Assembly (NCBI RefSeq): GCF_000003815.2 | Contig: NC_049985.1 | Span: 23,785,811 to 23,849,810, forward strand | DNA: 64,000 nucleotides | Origin: Branchiostoma floridae | Lineage: Eukaryota > Chordata > Leptocardii > Amphioxiformes > Branchiostomatidae | Direction of reading: 5' to 3' | Part shown: positions 57,001 to 61,988 of the stretch, one piece after another | Layout: each line of letters opens with the position of its first letter | How positions within the stretch are numbered: position 1 is the stretch's first letter | Position numbers and translations under genes: made by a program | Notes under the pieces: model-generated | Database searches by the model: none | Told to the model about the DNA's origin: nothing | Seen by the model: the letters and a program-made list of their open reading frames with translations, nothing else

Positions 57001-60000
57001 TGCGAGAAGTTTGTCGTAAATGTCTCTCCACCCAGTCACTTCGAGTTGTTCTGTGCGCAGCATATGTTCTGTGGGTCTGTGTTTGGTCCTGAGAACTGTT
57101 CTCTGGTGGCGGCGACAGTGGAGGATGAACAAGAGGATTGTCATATTATATATAATGACTCATCCATGGGCTCATGTGCCATTGCTAGTAAACTCGTCGT
57201 GTAATAAGCTCGTTGACTTTTTGCCAGTCGCTACGTTGGTGAACTTACTCTTTAATTTGAACTAGAATTAATGGCATGCTAAAATTTGAGAAAGTATAAG
57301 AAAAAGAGCAATGAGGATACCAGCAAAACAGTATTTGAAAGAGAACAAGACTTAGAGAAGGGGATACAATAATACATGCTTTTTTCAGTTATTCACTTTT
57401 CAGGTTTTTTTTTCAGTAGGAACATCAAAAGCAACAGTTCACAGTCATATTCAATTCATATTACATGTGCATGTGGCACATTGGCCGTTGATAAGAATAA
57501 CTGCCCTAACTTTTATATAAGAAACAAAATTATCTAACGGGATCAATCCGTTACCATGTGACTACTACTCAAGGTCGCCCCCCTCCCCAGGTAGGAGACA
57601 CATCTCAAAATTGCACGTTTGCAGAAGTAGAAGTAGTTGAACCTGCGATACTAGTAATTTGCGAAGACGTAACATTACATAACGTTACCTTCAGGCAATC
57701 CCAGAGCCAGAGAGACAGTCAAAATCAATCCGTAAGTTCGATGCAAAAAAACCACAACAAACGCAGACGAGCGCCTGCAGACGAATTTTAACCGAACCGC
57801 GGGCCTCGCTTTGGGCAGCTTCCCAACATGCCTACCAGCAGCTTGAAACCTTCCCTCGATGAGAAATAAGTTGCAACCGCCAATAATAACTTCTCCGGAA
57901 ATTTCTATGACCTTATTTCACTTTCGATCCTCTGGACCCACGTAAATTAGGGGCGCCGCCATTTTGTGGGGTTGCCTTCTGTGAAACCTTCCCGTCAGTC
58001 TGTGCGTGAAGGATTGAGGATTCAAGCTCGAATCTAGTCAAAGGAATCCTTTGAAGGACTAAAGGATTCCTTTACACTGCTACCTAGCATGAATCCTATG
58101 CCAGGATTCATAGATAAGTAACATGAATCCTGTATGTATCGGGTGATTAAGTTGTAGTCAGTGTGTTTTTTAAAGCCATACTTTAAGTGCTACATTTGTA
58201 GCTGTAGATACCTGTAGTCAGCGTAACAGAGTATGCGGGAGGCGACATAGCAAAGGTACGGACTATTCAAGTTCCAACTGTAGTCAGTGTAGGTTTGTAG
58301 TCGTGCTACAATGTGCTACAATTAAATTTGTAGCTAGTTGTAGTCAGCGTCCTAAACATTTACGGAGAGGAACATAAGAAACTGACCAACCAAGTTTCAG
58401 CTGCAGTCAATGTGGTTTTGTCATGCTACAAAGTGCTACAATTGTAGCTGTATAGCTACATGTAGTTGTAATCAGCATAATCGGTTGTAATCAGAGTATA
58501 CGAATAAAGACGTATGAAGAACGGACTATTCAAATTCAGCTGTAGTCAGTGTGATTTTTGTAGTCATGCTACAAAATGCTACAGTTGTATCTGTAGCTAT
58601 AGTTGCATTTAGTGTAATGGAATATACGGAAAAAAACATAACAAACCGACCATCCAAGTTCCAGCTGTAGTCAATGTAGTTTCTGTAGTCTTGCTAAAAA
58701 GTGCTACAATAATATTGTAGCTGTGGCTAGTTGAAGGCAGCGTCATGAAATATGCGGAGAGGCACATAAGAAACGGACAATCCAAGTTTCAGCTGTAGTC
58801 GTTGTAGTTTTTTGATGCCATGCTGCAATGTGCTACAATCTTAGCTGTAGCTATTTGTAGCCAGCGTAACAGAGTATGCAAATAGGGACATAGGAAATGG
58901 ACCATTCAAGTTTCACATGTAGTTGTCAGGGTAGTTTTGTAGTCATGCTACAAAATGCTACAATTGTTGATGCAGCTATTTGTAGCCAGCATAATACAGT
59001 GCTGCAATTGTTGCTGTAGATACCTATAGTAAGCGGTCAAATGAGACATGAAGAAAGCGGTAAGAAATAGAAAACTCGATAAAAAAACAATAAACATTCA
59101 CCCAAAAGAACGATAAAAAATCAGCCAAGGACTCTCCTTTGCTTTGCGAATAGTACGGCTATCCTTCTTTAATCGTGAATCAGCGCTCTCCCCGAAAATA
59201 AAGGTAGTCGCTTAAAGGTAGAGTCGATTCCAAGTCACCATGAGGGTTTTTAGATGATATTTGTAATAAATCTGAATAATTTTGAATAAAAGCATATCTA
59301 ATCCACAATAAATGATTTTTTTTAAATTGACTAAGAAAATATTAATCTATTCGAATTCCTTTTAGTATTTTAGAAACATTTTGAAAGTAGCTGTACAAAA
59401 ATATCTTTATTTAGAATAATTGTGAAACCTCTGTGTGATTCTTTCACATTTACAAATATTTACTAATATTTGTAATCTTTGCCAAATTGTGACATTAGTT
59501 TATTTGCCCCATAGAAATAAGCCCTATTGCAGCTGCCTCTGTATATTTTTAGATTTCCCTGTGGGCACTGGTGGGTCCTTTGTGGTGGGCCATTGTTGCA
59601 TGGCACCCAACCATACTTTGCAAGGATGTGTGAGTTGCCATCTTCCCATCCCACTGAACCATTTACAAAATGTTCCAAAAAATAGTAGAAAATGGTAAAT
59701 AATGGTAGAATGCTGTTATCATTATTTAGGAACCATTAGAAGTATCCAATTTCACACCATGAATATTTCCAAAGTTTTACTACCTGGGAAATATTTATGA
59801 AGTTGAAATAGCTTTAGAAATATTTCTAAAGTATCAAATGTCCTAGCCCTATAATTACAAAACTTTAAATTCAATTCTAGACAATGGCAACAAACATCCG
59901 CACGGTGTCTTATAATAATATTAGAATTATTATACTAAAGGTACATTTGCCTGCAATTAATTACAAAGTAGGCTAGATTTACCATCAAGCATTGCATACC

Positions 60001-61425
60001 AACGCCCAGTGAGAGAAGTTGCAAAATCATTACATCACATAACACGTTTAAAAACTGTGATCTTCTGATGGAAATGTGCCCACAAATTATCACCGGGCTT
60101 GTGTTAGAATCTATCCGGCTCCGCATATCAGTGGTATAATAGAAGAAATTGGACAAATAGAGTCAGTAGTCTGCTAGGGTAGTCCAGCCGGCCGAAGGGG
60201 TATTAATCCTCACCACGACTTTTCATCGGCTCAGTAATATCTAAATATACTAACGCCAGCAAACGTCTTTTTGTATGCTACGTAGACTTTTGGAAAACGT
60301 TTAGCGTAGCGAACAGTGTGGTTACTGTGTTACAAGCTAAGGGGAAAAGGGGTTGGCGGCAAATTTGATAATTTTTTCAAATATATTCACGAATAACTGT
60401 CCGACAAGGGAAAAATATTCTTAGCCCAAACCTTTTTTTTTTAATTTCTAGATAGTGACCTAGCTATAGACTGTATCGACTGCGGTCCACCTTCCTTACA
60501 CAGGAGTGTATACACTGTACACCCACCTTTGAGTAGAAAACATCTAAATCACAAACTCATATACAGTTATCTAGGCTTGATTTGTTCCCAGAAAGTTACT
60601 CCTTATCTAAAAAGCAATTGTCTTTAAGGCACGCAAAGCCGCCTTCAGTAAATGTCTAAAACCCCTTATCCGCAATTCACTGACCACAAAGGCCCTACTT
60701 AAAGCCTATTATACATGCATCAAGTCTACAATGTTACATTATATACCTATGAGATATGGGCAAGGTTTACTCAACAAACAGATGTCATTTTAGTAAAAGC
60801 ATCTTAGGTGTGTACAGGAATTCATGTAGCCTAGCATGCAGGGCAGAGCAGAGCTTGGAGTGTTTTCAACAGACAGACATATCAATCCCTGTAATGATAG
60901 ACTACTGAAATAACTAGACAGCTCCATGTACCCCTTCTAACTAGATGCACTAATCTGTCAACAATAAAATATGGGAAATAGTACCAGAAAAAAACAGTTG
61001 TAATATAGTAAAGAAATGATAGATAATACAGGCTATATTATATTATATTCTTTTGATTGAACATCGACTACCCTGCATAAACCAATAGGAATATAAAAAA
61101 AAATATACGTATTACTAAAGAGAAGACTTAGAGATATGTATATTCAAACTGAAATTTCTCCAACACACTCATATTTTTTCATCACCAACATTTCTTTCAT
61201 CACTCAGATGTCAGATCAATAATTTATGTTTCTTCCCTTGCTTTTGACCAAAAATGATAGAGTCAGCATTTGGGGGGGGGGGTCTGGCAGGGTAGGTTGT
61301 GTGTTACCAGAAACGCATATTTTTCTTAGGCCTAAAAACGTTATATACTTGGAGAAAATGTCACTACCTGTGACTGTTGGTGGGTCGTCCTCGCTCTGTT
61401 GTATCTTGCTAGCTTCATTCCCCAT
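9786..61425 (-). CDS. PARP14-like mono-ADP-ribosyltransferase, 27 exons
   Basis: Multi-domain macro-PARP of the PARP14 family; these modify proteins with single ADP-ribose units from NAD+ and read ADP-ribose through macrodomains, and in vertebrates act in interferon and antiviral responses (family knowledge). Exons in coding order: 61368-61425, 42762-42818, 42190-42342, 36775-36960, 36061-36164, 35579-35720, 28063-28308, 26458-27435, 26078-26199, 25545-25593, 25202-25300, 24652-24756, 24134-24274, 23677-23862, 23167-23295, 22637-22741, 20687-20827, 20135-20311, 19497-19886, 17844-17936, 17176-17322, 16538-16768, 15459-15695, 13810-13908, 13358-13610, 10899-10993, 9786-10072. All phases agree and the sum is 5010 nt (1669 residues; human PARP14 is about 1800). 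Exons 1 and 2 are the least certain: they are short, lack homology and are joined by phase across 18.5 kb. Confidence 0.87.
11131..12084. mobile_element. TTAA-flanked MITE with TGACGTCA cluster, 954 bp
   Basis: Ends TTAACCCTATTCAGACCGGG and its complement; the inverted match goes on into CCCTCCACTT-type and GGGCCACCAAATTT sequence. TTAA next to CCC fits piggyBac-type non-autonomous elements (inference). Five TGACGTCA sites and several TGACGTAA sites lie inside. In the intron between exons 25 and 26. Confidence 0.78.
12206..13261. mobile_element. GC-rich TIR element, CCCCCTTTCCACTAG ends
   Basis: Ends CCCCCTTTCCACTAGGACGG and CAAGTGGAAAGGGGG; both subterminal parts are full of GAGAGCGC units. 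Long ORFs on both strands at 12158-12500 come from these repeats. In the intron between exons 25 and 26. Confidence 0.75.
13810..15695 (-). CDS. PARP14-like gene: KH-like module, exons 23-24
   Basis: Exon 23 (15459-15695, about residues 1347-1425) reads VEQVVEVTFFACKQLDVDNA and later KKFVLVTIT; exon 24 (13810-13908) reads HIDVAGLTDDVVGVLREIEF. The beta strand, GL..DV, then amphipathic helix matches the KH-like module just before the WWE domain in vertebrate PARP14. Here the next exon goes straight into the catalytic domain and the 199-bp intron between them holds no further exon, so WWE appears absent. KH assignment is by pattern, not by search. Confidence 0.75.
14119..15310. mobile_element. 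Relative of the TGACGTCA-rich element, 5' and 3' parts
   Basis: Starts TTAACCCTCAAACACCCAAG; 14941-15300 is close to 11150-11515 (GGCCCTCCACTTC to ATGACGTCAT). Five TGACGTCA sites. Probably a nested or rearranged copy in the intron between exons 23 and 24. Short TTAACCC fragments also occur near 24003 and 28332. Confidence 0.65.
16538..19886 (-). CDS. PARP14-like gene: repeat linker and macrodomain 3, exons 19-22
   Basis: Exon 19 (19497-19886, 390 nt) encodes about 85 residues of Ser/Ala/Pro-rich linker with an ASRRASPYLSS repeat, then the macrodomain start SIDVQIQQGDLTMEKTDAVV. Exon 20 (17844-17936) gives VGHALEKAGG, exon 21 (17176-17322) KKIIHMVCPDA and SVAFPAIGTG, and exon 22 (16538-16768) GVSAADAARETVQAIEDF ending in an Ala/Pro/Val tail. 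The FPAIGTG loop is the usual phosphate-binding loop of macrodomains. For exon 19 I chose the acceptor at 19887-19888 because it follows a pyrimidine tract and keeps phase 1; the earlier AG puts the reading frame out. Confidence 0.88.
18125..19195 (+). mobile_element. Interspersed element with ACCTCCATGAAA ends, copy 1
   Basis: Begins AGAGTTCGGCGACCTCATAC then ACCTCCATGAAA, ends TTCATGGAGGTAA. Interior holds several ATGCAAAT/ATTTGCAT octamers and repeated ACAAAAACGCCCCTGC-type units, ending in an ACACAGACAC run. Lies in the intron between exons 19 and 20. Copies: 38700-39088 (short) and 41045-42019 (reversed). Confidence 0.75.
19630..19800 (-). repeat. Coding 33-bp minisatellite in exon 19
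   Basis: Four near-identical units encode ASRRASPYLSS, one pair separated by a 12-bp insertion. Diverged ASPLSS-type units extend to 19886. In frame throughout, between macrodomains 2 and 3. Confidence 0.88.
20135..23295 (-). CDS. PARP14-like gene: macrodomain 2, exons 15-18
   Basis: Exon 15 (23167-23295) reads VRMQVEQGDICQEKTDVVVS, exon 16 (22637-22741) TVVTKALVKAGGQSIADDL, exon 17 (20687-20827) KKIAHMILPSA and SISFPAIGTG, exon 18 (20135-20311) QVESARGIYSAVQEFGLKEN. Four exons, all phase 1 at both ends, nearly the same lengths as macrodomains 1 and 3. After the first strands it has VVVSTVLKN where ADP-ribose-binding macrodomains usually have a V-N-x-x-N motif, so binding may be altered or lost (inference). 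The 1.8-kb intron 20828-22636 holds nothing I recognise. Confidence 0.88.
23677..25300 (-). CDS. PARP14-like gene: macrodomain 1, exons 11-14
   Basis: Exon 11 (25202-25300) reads ITIDIHTGLLEFADTDAIVN, exon 12 (24652-24756) VIGEALVEAGGESIRGNC, exon 13 (24134-24274) KKVVHMVLPKA and SIAFPAIGTG, exon 14 (23677-23862) SQSANAIRVGIEQFVRPN. Every exon begins and ends in phase 1. Exon 14 ends at an unusual GC donor (AG|GCAAGT), the only reading that keeps the phase pattern. The intron at 24275-24651 contains a GATA microsatellite. Confidence 0.9.
24369..24475. repeat. GATA microsatellite
   Basis: Runs of AGAT/GATA with small interruptions, inside the intron between exons 12 and 13. Confidence 0.9.
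25545..27435 (-). CDS. PARP14-like gene: KH-like block and proline linker, exons 8-10
   Basis: Exon 8 (26458-27435, 978 nt, about residues 316-642) is the longest exon. It starts with the final strand of the preceding RRM (IAVFAHYEPLGT) and then has repeated strand-helix units such as VLITGVEQDVQQAHDMVEAK and VVVAVRDDEVTIWAVDEATA, which fit the tandem KH-like folds proposed for PARP14 proteins. Exon 9 (26078-26199) reads LQKLFSKDAFQNMLKKIEEN and uses donor CGG|GTCAGT in phase 0. Exon 10 (25545-25593) is a Pro-rich linker, KHPSPIPQAPTPAV. Fold assignment is by pattern only. Confidence 0.82.
28063..28308 (-). CDS. PARP14-like gene: RRM-like repeat 4, exon 7
   Basis: Reads RSVQLSGITKRITQDQLLEY then FEDTEKSGGGKILEIIPG and GTAIIRFKDPK, the strand-helix-strand-strand order of PARP14-type RRMs with the SGGG turn. 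The exon is phase 1 at both ends (246 nt). An in-frame Met lies near its start, but the acceptor at 28309-28310 and the open frame before it argue for an internal exon. Confidence 0.88.
29330..30115. repeat. Array of 71-72 bp hairpin-forming units, left arm
   Basis: About ten units. Each carries TAAAATAATGTGATA, a short GGGGTTGC spacer and the complementary TATCACATTATTTCA, so each can fold into a 15-17 bp stem; a GAGACCATCTATATAT spacer separates units. Confidence 0.9.
30181..30298. repeat. GAAT microsatellite
   Basis: Interrupted GAAT/AATGAATA tetranucleotide runs, purest at 30239-30297. Confidence 0.85.
30400..31440. repeat. Direct duplication inside the palindrome, left side
   Basis: 30418-30740 and 31063-31395 are near-identical direct copies (CCAAGCAGATGTAAGCGCCC to GACGATATTGTTTCTTCT). 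The reverse complement of the block occurs at 32764-33060. ORFs across this block are repeats of one another and not genes. Confidence 0.88.
31529..32365. other. Assembly gap (N), 837 bp
   Basis: Run of N at the centre of the palindrome; apparent ORFs across it are artefacts. Confidence 0.99.
32366..32547. repeat. About 76-bp tandem repeat at the gap edge
   Basis: Two full units and part of a third, with TCTGTTACAG, CTCGTCCTGTCG and AACAGTCCTG in each. The array probably continues into the gap. Confidence 0.75.
32764..33180. repeat. Inverted copy of the 30.4/31.1-kb block
   Basis: Reverse complement of the left block, followed by a mirrored GAAT/ATTC microsatellite (33183-33225) and the right hairpin array, so the palindrome is in proper nested order around the gap. 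Confidence 0.88.
33276..33724. repeat. Array of hairpin-forming units, right arm
   Basis: About six units of the same family as 29330-30115 in opposite orientation, more diverged at the right end (TACTGAGATA variants). Confidence 0.88.
34068..34445 (-). repeat. Partial copy of the ACCTCCATGAAA element
   Basis: Starts ACCTCCATGAAAAATGGAGG, then a GTGTGTCT run and units like those of copies 1 and 3 (GCTGGGGCATTCTGGTCAAA). Confidence 0.6.
35579..42818 (-). CDS. PARP14-like gene: RRM-like repeats 1-3, exons 2-6
   Basis: Exon 2 (42762-42818) encodes GPQDEPTHGELPCLEYLL, acidic and unplaced. Exon 3 (42190-42342) is RRM 1: PSIEVVRDDAVSMNALKTYL, ending YVVTFANMEG. Exon 4 (36775-36960) is RRM 2: PTIEVITDGSIDEERLKVYF with an SSGGG turn. 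Exon 5 (36061-36164) closes RRM 2 and opens RRM 3 with TLLIK; exon 6 (35579-35720) continues GIPTSCDNGFLRDYLEGLG. Phases are 1/1 for exons 2-4, 1/0 for exon 5, 0/1 for exon 6. Such RRMs are typical of PARP10/PARP14 N termini. The 5.2-kb intron between exons 3 and 4 holds an N gap and inverted repeats. Confidence 0.78.
38700..39088 (+). mobile_element. Interspersed element with ACCTCCATGAAA ends, short copy 2
   Basis: Same ends as copy 1 but only 0.39 kb, so internally deleted. Contains a CA microsatellite at about 39015-39058. Confidence 0.75.
39265..41047. mobile_element. Two interleaved inverted-repeat pairs around an N gap
   Basis: Pair A: 39265-39555 with 40242-40531. Pair B: 39640-39880 with 40802-41047. 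Both outer ends share CATTGGCATAATACCGGTC (A has a T for C), so they look like ends of one TIR family. The order is A, B, gap, A', B', not the nested order of a simple foldback. Lies in the intron between exons 3 and 4. Confidence 0.8.
39964..40235. other. Assembly gap (N), 272 bp
   Basis: Run of N inside the interleaved inverted repeats; apparent ORFs across it are artefacts. Confidence 0.99.
41045..42019 (-). mobile_element. Interspersed element with ACCTCCATGAAA ends, copy 3
   Basis: Opposite orientation to copy 1: starts ACCTCCATGAAATGTCATGG and ends GAGGTATGAGGTCACCGAA. Abuts the B' inverted repeat at 41047. Octamer-like motifs recur. Confidence 0.72.
44298..44417. mobile_element. Hairpin MITE-like element
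   Basis: Outer arms AGTTCGGCGATGT and ACATCGCCGAACT, inner arms GCTCCGTAGCCT and AGGCTACGGAGC, nested. In intron 1. Confidence 0.7.
45792..47948 (+). CDS. Penelope-like reverse transcriptase / GIY-YIG endonuclease
   Basis: 718-residue polyprotein for copying and inserting the element. RT motif A is SFDVTALFTSVP (F297), motif B YGMAMGSPLSPVLANLFMEE, motif C RYVDDTGVV (Y398, D400, D401). The C-terminal endonuclease shows CGVIYKIACEQCGEVYVGE (G597-Y600 and Y611-G613), with Cys residues around GIY as usual in Penelope proteins, then ERTAEH and a later QHLLKSRH. No stop or frameshift. The frame stays open upstream of the chosen Met to the stop at 45654-45656, and the 45 extra codons (LLRERIHLTHHKVEQL included) look coding, so the true N terminus may lie upstream, by a non-AUG start or splicing. 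Confidence 0.93.
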   Translation: MFERTSAHVQRSQEATFRRSKTVQINKLEKLKTVKLGDSQPNQDQGNIDLSGTQLKKWVRVLSKYKPTPCEMRVLGKGLNFAIAPSDIPVKEIVAATEVACHKLDQEEASLLRNEVVGILQNAKPPKPNLTKDESKAIKSLKENKDIVILPADKGKAVVVMNKTEYVEQCEKLLGDKNTYKVIGPTNPTKTLKGRLQRKLREIKKAGHLDPQVYDKTYPTSDATPRFYATPKIHKDPLKMRPIVSGINSITYHLARHLADLLSPLVGQSTEHIKNSKDLVTKIREVTLDDGEVLTSFDVTALFTSVPGEEVVQMAMKRAEGDPTWKNRTLLTPKEFGDLLLLVVSTTYFQYNNVIYEQTYGMAMGSPLSPVLANLFMEEFERKALDTAPYRPKFWGRYVDDTGVVNQQKHEQELFEHINNQHDSIKFTIEREKDRRLPMLDVMMIRNTDKSITTDVFRKETHTDHYLQWSSNHPVQQKLGVVRTLMHRANTLIEDRTLREAEKEKVRVALRHCGYPEWALKEGDNINKKRVSKDGHSRDKEQSPASYVVLPYLKGVTERLKRAYAKHNVSLFSKPGYTLRNALVRPKDPLGPSEKCGVIYKIACEQCGEVYVGETERSLGERTAEHQKSIDNKDCKSALSQHLLKSRHIVTTKPISDNIMIIDQEPRNAHRKVKEAVHIQLEGAKLNRNDGWELPKSYLPLLRKEAGVRGRRSTQVST
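47944..47974 (+). repeat. 12-bp stem hairpin across the Penelope stop codon
   Basis: CCTAGTTCTCGC at 47944-47955 pairs with its exact complement at 47963-47974 around a 7-nt loop; the stop codon is 47946-47948. It may be a transcript 3' structure; function unknown. Confidence 0.7.
48664..48770. repeat. 29-bp tandem repeat, about four units
   Basis: Units GGGTCAACATCTGAGGTATA plus CTAGTCAAT; the outer units are diverged. It lies between the Penelope element and the large TIR element. The rest of 48072-49784 shows nothing I recognise apart from a short CA run near 49075. Confidence 0.85.
49790..50026 (+). repeat. Left terminal inverted repeat
   Basis: Pairs with 57909-58146 with only a few mismatches and a 1-nt length difference. 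Confidence 0.9.
50564..50607. repeat. TA microsatellite
   Basis: Interrupted ATATAT run within the large TIR element. Confidence 0.8.
50737..50823. mobile_element. 87-bp hairpin MITE
   Basis: Arms 50737-50767 and 50793-50823 (CAGTGGGGTTCAAGCGCTGC start) are complementary with one mismatch around a 25-nt loop. Confidence 0.75.
52874..56070 (-). pseudogene. Broken multi-exon gene inside the TIR element
   Basis: Three candidate exons join in frame: 55949-56070 (HMDPKACLRRHDDYRCTTG), 54791-54873 (TCLEINLNAEMSMIGIHTVF) and 53073 downward (VQLLLGVSEDLQQAAQERDG). The last reaches TAG at 52982-52984, yet the same frame continues with a Lys/Gly-rich stretch and an acidic end, DSEDDIPLTELMS, to a second TAG at 52874-52876. 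This looks like an old C terminus cut by a premature stop. The first exon uses donor GT|GTGTAA by phase. No family recognised; it may be a decayed transposase or a passenger gene. A further open stretch at 56866-57144 may be an earlier exon. Confidence 0.38.
57909..58146 (-). repeat. Right terminal inverted repeat
   Basis: Reverse complement of 49790-50026; homology stops where the sequence leaves AAGGTC near the inner end. Confidence 0.9.
58152..59030. repeat. About 125-bp minisatellite, roughly seven diverged units
   Basis: Units contain TGTAGTCAGTGTAG, GCTACAA and TTGTAGCTGTAG, and a recurring ATTCAAGTTYCAGCTGTAG block near 58259, 58384, 58522, 58648, 58776 and 58898 (spacing 122-138 bp). 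It begins directly at the TIR element's right flank. The element's left flank also has an ATGTAGCTAG stretch, so the element may have landed at the edge of the array. Confidence 0.85.
61368..61425 (-). CDS. Probable first exon of the PARP14-like gene, MGNEASK start
   Basis: Reads MGNEASKIQQSEDDPPTVT, then a good donor (CACAG|GTAGTG) in phase 1, which fits exon 2. The start fits the N-myristoylation consensus (Gly2, Ser6, Lys7), a lipid anchor to membranes. It faces the plus-strand gene at 61989 across a short intergenic region. The link to exon 2 crosses 18.5 kb of transposon-rich intron and rests on phase and position only; it could instead start another minus-strand transcript. Confidence 0.55.
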
Positions 61426-61988
61426 TTTGTGGACTCGCAGGCGGACAATTGGCGCCTGACTCTAACTTAAGCGTCTCCTTAGGCACTGTCCTCGTTTCTG
61501 GGAGAATACTTTTTCCCTGTGCGTCTCTCTTGCCTTTGCGAGCCAGCTGTCGAGGACGAACGTTATGTTTGTCCTGTGTGATGCAATGTAATAGATAACA
61601 TACCCCATATAAAAATCATCAGCCACCTTTTAACAAAGCCAACAAATCAGTCACATATAAACTATCGACTAAAAGAATAAAAGGCTTTGAAGTGTCAATT
61701 AAATGACAGCCGACCCATAAGATACACATCTTGCACCACCTTTGTGACACCTGCACGTACCTGACATGTCGGCTATCTTACTTGCAAACACTTTGCTCTA
61801 GACGACCGCCAATTGAACTCTTTCACCGATCAATAAGGTCCAGAGGACAGCTTTCTACATACCCCATATTTAGCACTTTGTAGAGCCCGCTTATATAACG
61901 CTGCAGGCGTATCGTGTCTTGCATTCGTGTCTTTTTTATGTTTATGTGTGTTGCACTGAAAAGGCTTTTTCGTATGTAATGATTTGCC
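61426..61988. promoter_or_regulatory. Divergent promoter region between the two head-to-head genes
   Basis: Only 563 bp separate the two predicted start codons. For the plus-strand gene there is a TATATAA at 61892-61898, which would put the cap site near 61920 and give a 5' UTR of roughly 70 nt, and a CCAAT at 61807-61811. For the minus-strand gene a CCAAT box in its orientation lies at about 61446-61450, very close to its ATG, and I see no TATA box. No clear ISRE or GAS element was found by eye. Confidence 0.6.
61892..61898 (+). promoter_or_regulatory. TATA box of the plus-strand gene
   Basis: TATATAA, 91 bp before the ATG at 61989, at a spacing that allows a short 5' UTR. Confidence 0.5.

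Larger units (their letters stand above)
49790..58146. mobile_element. 8.36-kb DNA-transposon-like element with 237-bp TIRs
   Basis: Near-identical inverted repeats at 49790-50026 and 57909-58146, starting TCACCCGATACATACAGG. Both are flanked by TTAAG (49785-49789 and 58147-58151), a likely target-site duplication. Each TIR holds about six GGATTC/GAATCC motifs in 120 bp, some forming small hairpins, as expected of transposase-binding repeats. The interior carries a broken minus-strand gene, a hairpin MITE and AT repeats. Superfamily not recognised. Confidence 0.82.
42819..61367 (-). other. 18.5-kb intron 1 filled with mobile elements
   Basis: If exon 1 is right, this intron contains the Penelope-like element, the large TIR element, the minisatellite and smaller MITEs. 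The stretches 42819-44297, 44418-45614 and 59031-61367 show no gene or named repeat beyond poly-C near 43543 and AT-rich sequence. Confidence 0.5.
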
